Assembly: GCA_025529335.1 (NCBI GenBank)
Contig: JAMYHX010000040.1
Span: 1 to 64,000, forward strand
From: Rhizopus sp. PT2906
Taxonomy: Eukaryota; Mucoromycota; Mucoromycetes; Mucorales; Rhizopodaceae
Direction: 5' to 3'
Length of the DNA: 64,000 nt
Below are positions 58,165 through 64,000 of this stretch, one piece after another. Every line of letters begins with the position of its first letter. Within the stretch, counting starts at the first letter, position 1. Under the pieces are notes generated by a model. The model had not been told where the DNA came from and did not search any database. It saw only the letters and a list, made by a program, of their open reading frames with translations. A program made the translations under genes and the position numbers.

Positions 58165-59062
58165 TTAGATGATGTTCTCAATAAAATAGGTCAACATATA
58201 GTATAACTTCTTTATAAAGTTGACTTGGTTTGTCTCTTCAACGTTTTCTTCGTGAGGGATCCTTCCGCGGTCTGTAATAATCAATTGGGTCTCCATGACG
58301 ACAGGTTCCATGGTAGCGTTTTGCCAAATTTTTTGTCCTCTTTTACTTAAAAAGGTATTTGTTTCAACTAAATTCAGTAATATGTGACTTAGTTCGTTGA
58401 GACTAAATATTAAGTTAGAGTCGTACACCCAGACCTACACACGTAGCCCCCCTCTCTCTCTTTTACTCTATAGTCAAATAGCGTAGAGTTTCGCTATGTT
58501 CATTGTCCGATTGATTACTCAACATGATACCAAATAGATCAATCACGATGACCATACTTGGTGGTTGTCCATCTTTGTGTTCATACATCCACCGCAAGAT
58601 GTCGATCGATTCTTCTTCCCTTGAAGGCTCTATGTGGATTCCACAGAGTACAGCACGAAGCTGATGCGTTGTTTCAACTCGGCTAATATTTTAATACAGA
58701 TTAAAAGGCGAATGGTATACTCATAAAAATATAATTACCAAATGCGTATCAAGTCCAGCCATCTTCTTTGCTCCGCCTGACTTTCAGCATTCTCTTCATC
58801 TAGCTTCTGTTTGAGCATTCTTTCGATAGGTTCTATATCCTTGCAAAATACAAGTGCCCAAGGCTGAACTGTATCCTGAAATCCTTTTCCGAGTGAAGAA
58901 TACTCATCAGCTAATGCCTTTGATTTGTCTTGTAGTTGATTGATTATGAGATCTAGTAATTCACTGTTCCCTCGACATTAGGCAAAGAGTCCAACAGATA
59001 GCAATAGTTTACCTGGCGTTCTCTACAGCATCAGTTCCCTGTCGTATGAAAAAAGTAGACAT
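58165..59062 (-). CDS. Four-exon gene of unknown function, 242 residues
   Basis: It is not recognised. Exons 59013-59062, 58739-58963, 58467-58682 and 58165-58402 join in frame with canonical GT-AG introns of 49, 56 and 64 nt; the last has a CTAAC branch site. The protein starts MSTFFIRQGTDAVENASELL. It has a helical segment (LDLIINQLQDKSKALADEYS), a hydrophobic strand (QPWALVFCKDIEP) and another (PPSMVIVIDLFGIMLSNQ), and ends in FIENII. The alternating hydrophobic strands and helices suggest a small alpha/beta fold, perhaps RecA-like without visible Walker motifs, but this is speculation. The fact that all four exons close to an exact frame supports the model. Confidence 0.65.
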
Positions 59063-59945
59063 GAATGTAAATAGGTTAAACTAGTGCTCTTTCCTCTTTT
59101 CTTTCCTTTCATTTTGACTTATTGCACAGTCACGACCATACAACACAAGACGCGTGTATTTGTCTTTAGCTTGCAAATTTGACTATATTTTTAGATCAGA
59201 CTCCGTAGTAAACCGCTTTATGGTTTTTTGTAGTAGAATCCAATACATATAATAGACAAAATCAAAGCATGAAAATCCTATTCATTATAATCGATGATAG
59301 CAGCACATGAATCATCTTTATTTCTTATCACAACCGTTATTTTTGGCACTATGGCGTTCCAAGGAACGAATCTGTTCTGGGGCCCAAAAGGAATCCCGAG
59401 AAAAAGGATCGCCAATGAACAACTCATTGTTTGACAAGGAATACAACTACCAATGATTCCGAGGAACAGGGAAATCGAAGTTGACGCACAATGTGGAACC
59501 ATGAATTAGAAATCATCAGCAACACTTTTTCGTGTGAGAGATAGAAACAAGGAAGCGAGAGAGAGAGAGCAAGTGAATGACTTGAAAAAAAAACAATAAG
59601 TTTATTATTAACTTTCAGACTCCAACTGGCTCATCATTATTTTTTAGCTTCTTTTGAGAATAAACTGCCAGACATATCGCAAAGCAGGCCAAGAGAAACT
59701 TTGTTCTTAACACTACTTCTTAATTGATTTGATAAATCTATGCTTTAGATGTTCATTTCAATTAAGCTGATATAATGCGACGCATTTAACAGAAATGTTG
59801 TCGTGATCTTGCTCATTTTTGGCAAAGGAGGTGTCCTACTGTGAGAAAAAAGGGGTAATACTTTATATCCTATAACGATGAGCGCTGTTGATCCAATAAA
59901 TTATGTCGTCCGGGGCGAACAAAATGTCGCCCAATCAGAAATAAA
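59063..59945. other. Intergenic between the unknown gene and the retrotransposon
   Basis: This 880-bp region contains a minus-strand frame at 59278-59502 without features and A/T runs near 59586. Near 59878 an ATG opens a short frame (MSAVDPINYVVRGEQNV) in the same frame as retrotransposon ORF1. It may be part of the element's 5' region. Confidence 0.4.
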
Positions 59946-60948
59946 ATGTCATACGTTACACTAACCACGACGAAAACAATTGCTTCAACTATGCCACCTG
60001 GCGACATAAATAACAATAATTTAAAATACGGATGATACTCTCACTCAGGAAGCAGTAGTTGCTTTGCTTTCGCAGTTTGAGATCCACCGTAAATCTTTGA
60101 GATGTCCTCATTGCGAGAAGATGGGCCAATTTCGTCGTAATGGATCCACTAAAACAGATCCACCCATGCCCATATTTCGTTGTCATGGATGTGAAAAGAC
60201 CTTTAAGGATCGCACCATGATGTACATTGTTCAGTCTTTAGTTTCTTCTAACAGTCTTGTAAGCTCACCAAACAACGAAACTTCTGGAGTTTTCCACAAT
60301 ACACAACCTACTGAAAATAGTAGCACAATCGACCAGGCACATGATATGCAGCCCTTACTGGAAATGATTAGTCACTTCTCAACCGAACTTACAGCAGCCC
60401 GTGCAGAGATAGCCAACTTACGTCAACAGGTGACCCAACTTCAAGAACAAGCAGTACAACAATCCATGAATATGAACCAACCCAACCTTCACGAGGACGA
60501 CAACCATCTCAACTCTGAAGATTTTCCTGCACTACCCTCTCAAACACTCCCATGGCATGGCCCCCAGCGTATTTCCCAAATCAAGCGCAGTCTTGCAGAG
60601 CATGAGCAACAACGCCGATTGCAACGACAAGAAGCAGCCGCGCGCCTCCTACAGCCACCATCTGAGAATCAAGGATTTCAATATGTATACTTGCCAACTA
60701 AGGCGCGGGTTCCTGTTGGTCAGATTCGTATTCGCTTGAGAAAACTTGATATTATGAACAACCGCATATTGGATATACACTGCCTAGATCGCAATATTGT
60801 TGCGTTACTTGTGCATAATGATTATGTGAGTGAGCTTCGTAAACAATTAGGACGCTTTAAAGTTACCCTTAAGGATGATTTTGATCCTTGTGATCCCAAA
60901 GTTCTACGGGATCCTAAATACGCTGATCTTTCATCTGAAGAGCTCTAA
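59946..60948 (+). pseudogene. LINE ORF1-like protein, frameshifted near its start
   Basis: The likely start MSYVTLTTTKTIASTMPPGD at 59946 runs in one frame to about 60030. It then needs a one-base shift to reach DDTLTQEAVVALLSQFEIHR, and this frame is open to 60948. The N-terminal part has a zinc-ribbon pattern (CPHCEKMGQF...FRCHGCEKTF). A coiled coil (about 60355-60460) and a basic Q/R-rich stretch follow. The C-terminal domain (GQIRIRLRKLDIMNNRILDI) could be the nucleic-acid-binding part. The stop TAA overlaps the ATG of the next frame (TAATG at 60946-60950), a layout used for translational coupling in some LINEs. Confidence 0.75.
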
Positions 60949-61226
60949 TGCACCACAGTGGCTGTATGGCACGCGCCCTGAATTACATTCGTGCCCCTGT
61001 CAAGCACGTCGTTGCTCGATTTTTCTACTCTAAAGGATGGATTAGTAAAGCACTTTTGCAAGAAACCTTACCTAGCAGACGTAAAGTATCCGACCAAGCA
61101 GCCGATATCTTCCAATCTGACGATGTCACCATGGACAACACGGATGACTTATTCCACGAATCTACCAACACCGACACCAACTCCACAAGGGAAGCTATTA
61201 CCATAGACGACCCTGCATCCTTATAA
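60948..61226 (+). CDS. Short frame between ORF1 and ORF2 of the LINE
   Basis: This 92-residue frame begins with the overlapping ATG and ends at 61226. It begins MHHSGCMARALNYIRAPVKH and becomes acidic and Thr/Asp-rich. No domain was recognised. It is either the first part of ORF2 separated from the endonuclease by a frame change near 61222, or the former tail of ORF1. Confidence 0.4.
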   Translation: MHHSGCMARALNYIRAPVKHVVARFFYSKGWISKALLQETLPSRRKVSDQAADIFQSDDVTMDNTDDLFHESTNTDTNSTREAITIDDPASL

Positions 61227-64000
61227 ACCATCTAACAATTACACTTTTTAATGCTACCGGCCTACCCAGGCATGCCATTACACCTATTATCGAAGCAGCT
61301 CAACCAACATCGGTCCTTTTAATCACTGAAACTTGGCTACTCCCACCTGCAAGATACCTAATAAATTGAAAACAATTTCATACGTATGGTATACCTATTG
61401 AATACTATAACAACAGAGGCGCGCAAGGTATATGTATGCTGGTAAATCCTAACTGTCCGTATCACATTCGTCACTTGCCCCCTCGTGATTCTTCTTTTGC
61501 TCAGTATCAACTTTCCTTCACAATAACCGATACATTAATTCACTGTTTATATTTGCCACCTTCCCTAGATAATCAGACAGCCTTGAAGATCCTATCATCG
61601 CTCCCATCAACAACTCCTAGCACAAGGCAAACCATCATATGCGGCGACTTTAACGCTAGGCTTGGCTCTTACATAGGGGATCGCTCGACCAATCCTCGGA
61701 GTAATGTTGTACACCGTTGGCTTAAAGAAAAGAGTATTATCGTATGGAATAGGCGACTGGCTTTTGGTCAACCTACATTTCTGACACATAAAGGGAGCAG
61801 TGTTATTGATCTTTTCATGAGTACTACTGAACTAAACGAACCAGAAATGAAGATACTTGTGAACAAATTCCTCGGTTCCAACCACAAAATGGTCTCTTTC
61901 TCTTTTAAAACAACTGCTCTCTATCAACCAACACAAGTACGATGAGTCATATGGAACCTTGGAAAATTGAGAGAGCAAAAGGTTCGCGACGCATACACTC
62001 AACAAGTACAATCAGTCTTAGCCCGCCTTAGACTGTCAACTCAATCTGTTTACCACCGGGTTGGTGATATAAAAACAGCACAGAGACGTATAGAAGAGCT
62101 CAGCTATTCTATATGTCAAATCATATACGACACACTGGATGCCACTTGCGGTCCGGTTACTTCAGGCTTTAACTACTGGCAAGACTTCTGGACCACTGAA
62201 ATGCTACAGGCCATTGAAACGTGTGAGCACTACTATCATAAATGGCGCAAGGCGTATGGTCTTAATAAGCTACATTACTGGATTCGACATCAGGAAGCCT
62301 GTTCTCGTCTTAAGCGACTAATATAACGAAGACAACGAGAGGCATGGGACAAATTCTGTCACCAAATGGCCACAGGCGAGTGCACTAAAGCATTGGCAAA
62401 AATAAGTAAAATACGCAAACGTCGTATTTTGAAGCCAACTTTCTCCACTGCTGAAGGCGCACAGAACTCTGCGGACATGATGGCGACACATTTGGAATCT
62501 ATTTACTCTGGTGACCTACTTGGTATTGTGCAAGCTCATGAGGTGATCTTACCTACTCTACCTTCGGATGAGGAATGCCCCTTCGACATTGATCTTATTC
62601 AGGATGCTATAAACCACTTGCCTGCCAAAATGGCCCCAGGTGTAGATCATTTACGTATTGAAATGATAAAACCCATTCAACATTTACTTGCACCTGTCCT
62701 TCTCATCCTGTTTCAAATGTGTTGGGCATGGTCCTATGTCCCTCTACTTTGGCGTATCGCACAAGTCGTCACAATCTATAAGAAAGGCTCTCCATTAGAT
62801 CCAGGTAACTGCCGTCCAATCAGCTTAACCACAATTTTTAGAAAACTCCTGGAACGTTGTATACAACCCAGATTGACAAGCGAAGGGCCATCACTAGATA
62901 TTGCGCAAGGGAGATTTCGTGAATCTCGTAGTGCTTTGGACCAAGCTTTATACCTTTCTGAGATCTGTCAAATACTGCGTTCACAATTCTGTATTACTCC
63001 GGTCTTAGCCTTTCTGGATATAAAATCCGCTTATGATATGGTTAACCGCAGCTTTGTTTGGGAGACCCTCAGTCAATATATCTCGCCTCCTTTACTGGGC
63101 CTACTATGTAGTCTTTTGGACGACGTTCAAATTGAAGCCCTGCTTTCTAATGCTACTTCTCGTCGATTTTGTCCAAAAACAGGTGTTTTACAAGACTCCA
63201 TACTCTTCCCGTATCTTTATTCGGTATACATCAACCAGCTACCAGCTCAACTGCGCCCTCAAGCTCTTCCATCTAGCTCGTCACCGCTGTAAATGATACC
63301 GCCCCTGAATTGCCTATTCTATGCAGACGATGTAGTCCTCATCGCCGAACGCTCAAATGTGGCTGATCTACTGCGGCAATGCGAAAATCATAGTATCCAA
63401 ATGGGATACAAATGGAACCCATCTAAATGCGTAATTTTGGGCAATAGTACAGATCCAATTACATATACCCTTTACGATCAGCCATTACCAAGAGGAACAA
63501 CTTTTGCATACCTTGGCATGACCTTCAAACCGGGTGAGCATCTTGATCCAGAGGAACTAATTCAACGTAATACCCGTAAGGCTCTTGCAACGATGAACAT
63601 GCTGTCATCTGTTGGTGTGAATCCTTCTGGTTTCTCCAAGCTTCTTTGTACCAGGTTTTACGCTCACATCGTTCGACCTCAGCTTGAGTACGGCCTAGCA
63701 ATCAATCGCCTCACGGTCTCTCAACTTCACACCTTAGAGGAAGCCCAGAATAATTGCATCAAGAAAATCTACGGTGCTCGAGGCAAAGCGTCCACTAAGG
63801 CTATGCTTCACATGTTGAAGCTGCCCCTCATGTCGGAAAGAGTCAGTATACTACAGGCGCAGTTCCTCTTTAGTTCTTTATATTTGTCAGAAGATGCACT
63901 GCTTGCTTGTCTGTTACCTTGTATCTGCAATACCAAAGGAAGCCAATGGCACGCTCTCTCTCGTACACCGCTTTGGAAAACTTTACTGTCTACTACTGAG
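61211..64000 (+). pseudogene. LINE ORF2: endonuclease and reverse transcriptase, stop codons present
   Basis: From about 61211 a single frame runs to the window end with stops at 61367 (TGA), 61943 (TGA), 62324 (TAA) and 63290 (TAA). The endonuclease has VLLITETWLLPP, the CGDFNARLG motif and a late SNHKMVSFSF, where most APE-type enzymes have SDH. The reverse transcriptase has VTIYKKGSPLDPGNCRPISL, LAFLDIKSAYDMVNRS and LFYADDVVLIAE (YADD near 63320). The usual LQGSxLSP motif reads LQDSILFP. The part after YADD continues with thumb-like helices (MLKLPLMSERVSILQAQFLF). There is no frameshift in this part, only nonsense changes, so decay is recent. Confidence 0.88.

Larger units (their letters stand above)
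59946..64000 (+). mobile_element. Degenerate non-LTR (LINE-type) retrotransposon, right end cut by the window
   Basis: The element carries an ORF1, then an ORF2 with an APE-type endonuclease and a reverse transcriptase in a single frame broken by four stop codons. ORF1 has a zinc-ribbon and a coiled coil. The 3' end, the poly-A tail and any target-site duplication lie outside the window. Confidence 0.9.

Noticed and set aside
59278..59502. 74-residue hydrophobic minus-strand frame
   Set aside because: No promoter, partner exon or known family; likely chance.
1..64000. tRNA, rRNA or CRISPR features
   Set aside because: No cloverleaf with a B-box-like GGTTCRANYCC was seen, nor rRNA core sequence, nor regularly spaced repeats. 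CRISPR is not expected in a eukaryote.

Overview
The window is a gene-dense piece of nuclear chromosome from a fungus, most likely an early-diverging one of the Mucoromycota (Mucorales type). The base composition is AT-rich, introns are very short (about 37-67 nt, many with a CTAAY-like branch site), and intergenic gaps are small and full of poly-T/poly-A. The assignment is inferred from these traits, from the protein families (fungal-type acetyl-CoA carboxylase, Con7-like factor, Pho80-like cyclin) and from two degenerate transposons. No species is claimed. Gene models were built by hand from reading frame, splice signals and family similarity.

Layout. 297-1610 (+): FG-repeat nucleoporin of the NUP42 type. 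2087-4993 (-): Pumilio/PUF RNA-binding protein. 5624-12433 (-): multifunctional acetyl-CoA carboxylase. 12434-17050: gene-poor, with a dead IS630/Tc1-mariner-type transposase. 17126-24000 (-): Con7-like C2H2 factor, two-finger GATA factor, Cwc24/RNF113 splicing factor and an F-box protein. 24419-29148: four-span membrane protein (+), then Tim10, a Pho80-like cyclin, a HAD hydrolase and a J-protein (all -). 29313-32128: BABAM1/MERIT40-like protein (+), coiled-coil protein (-), prefoldin subunit 5 (+). 32425-42857 (+): diaphanous-type formin and Sec16. 42954-44686 (-): SWI3/RSC8 chromatin remodeller subunit. 45223-46061 (+): two small orphan proteins. 46750-48266 (-): squalene synthase. 49069-51685 (-): RIX1/PELP1 ribosome-biogenesis factor. 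54082-54967 (+): secreted expansin-like protein. 57184-59062 (-): Gcn4-like bZIP factor and an unrecognised four-exon gene. 59946-64000 (+): a decayed LINE-type retrotransposon that runs off the window.

The genes are mostly unrelated housekeeping functions and form no operon-like pathway. The most unusual content is in the introns. The prefoldin-5 gene carries an intron with the full signature of a U12-type AT-AC intron (ATATCCTTT donor, CCTTAAC branch site, AC end). At least three other genes use GC-AG introns whose exact placement is supported by protein family alignment, with a fourth candidate in Sec16. The J-protein has a 14-nt microexon and two possible C-termini, one ending in a CaaX-like box. 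The acetyl-CoA carboxylase start codon lies behind a 37-nt intron.
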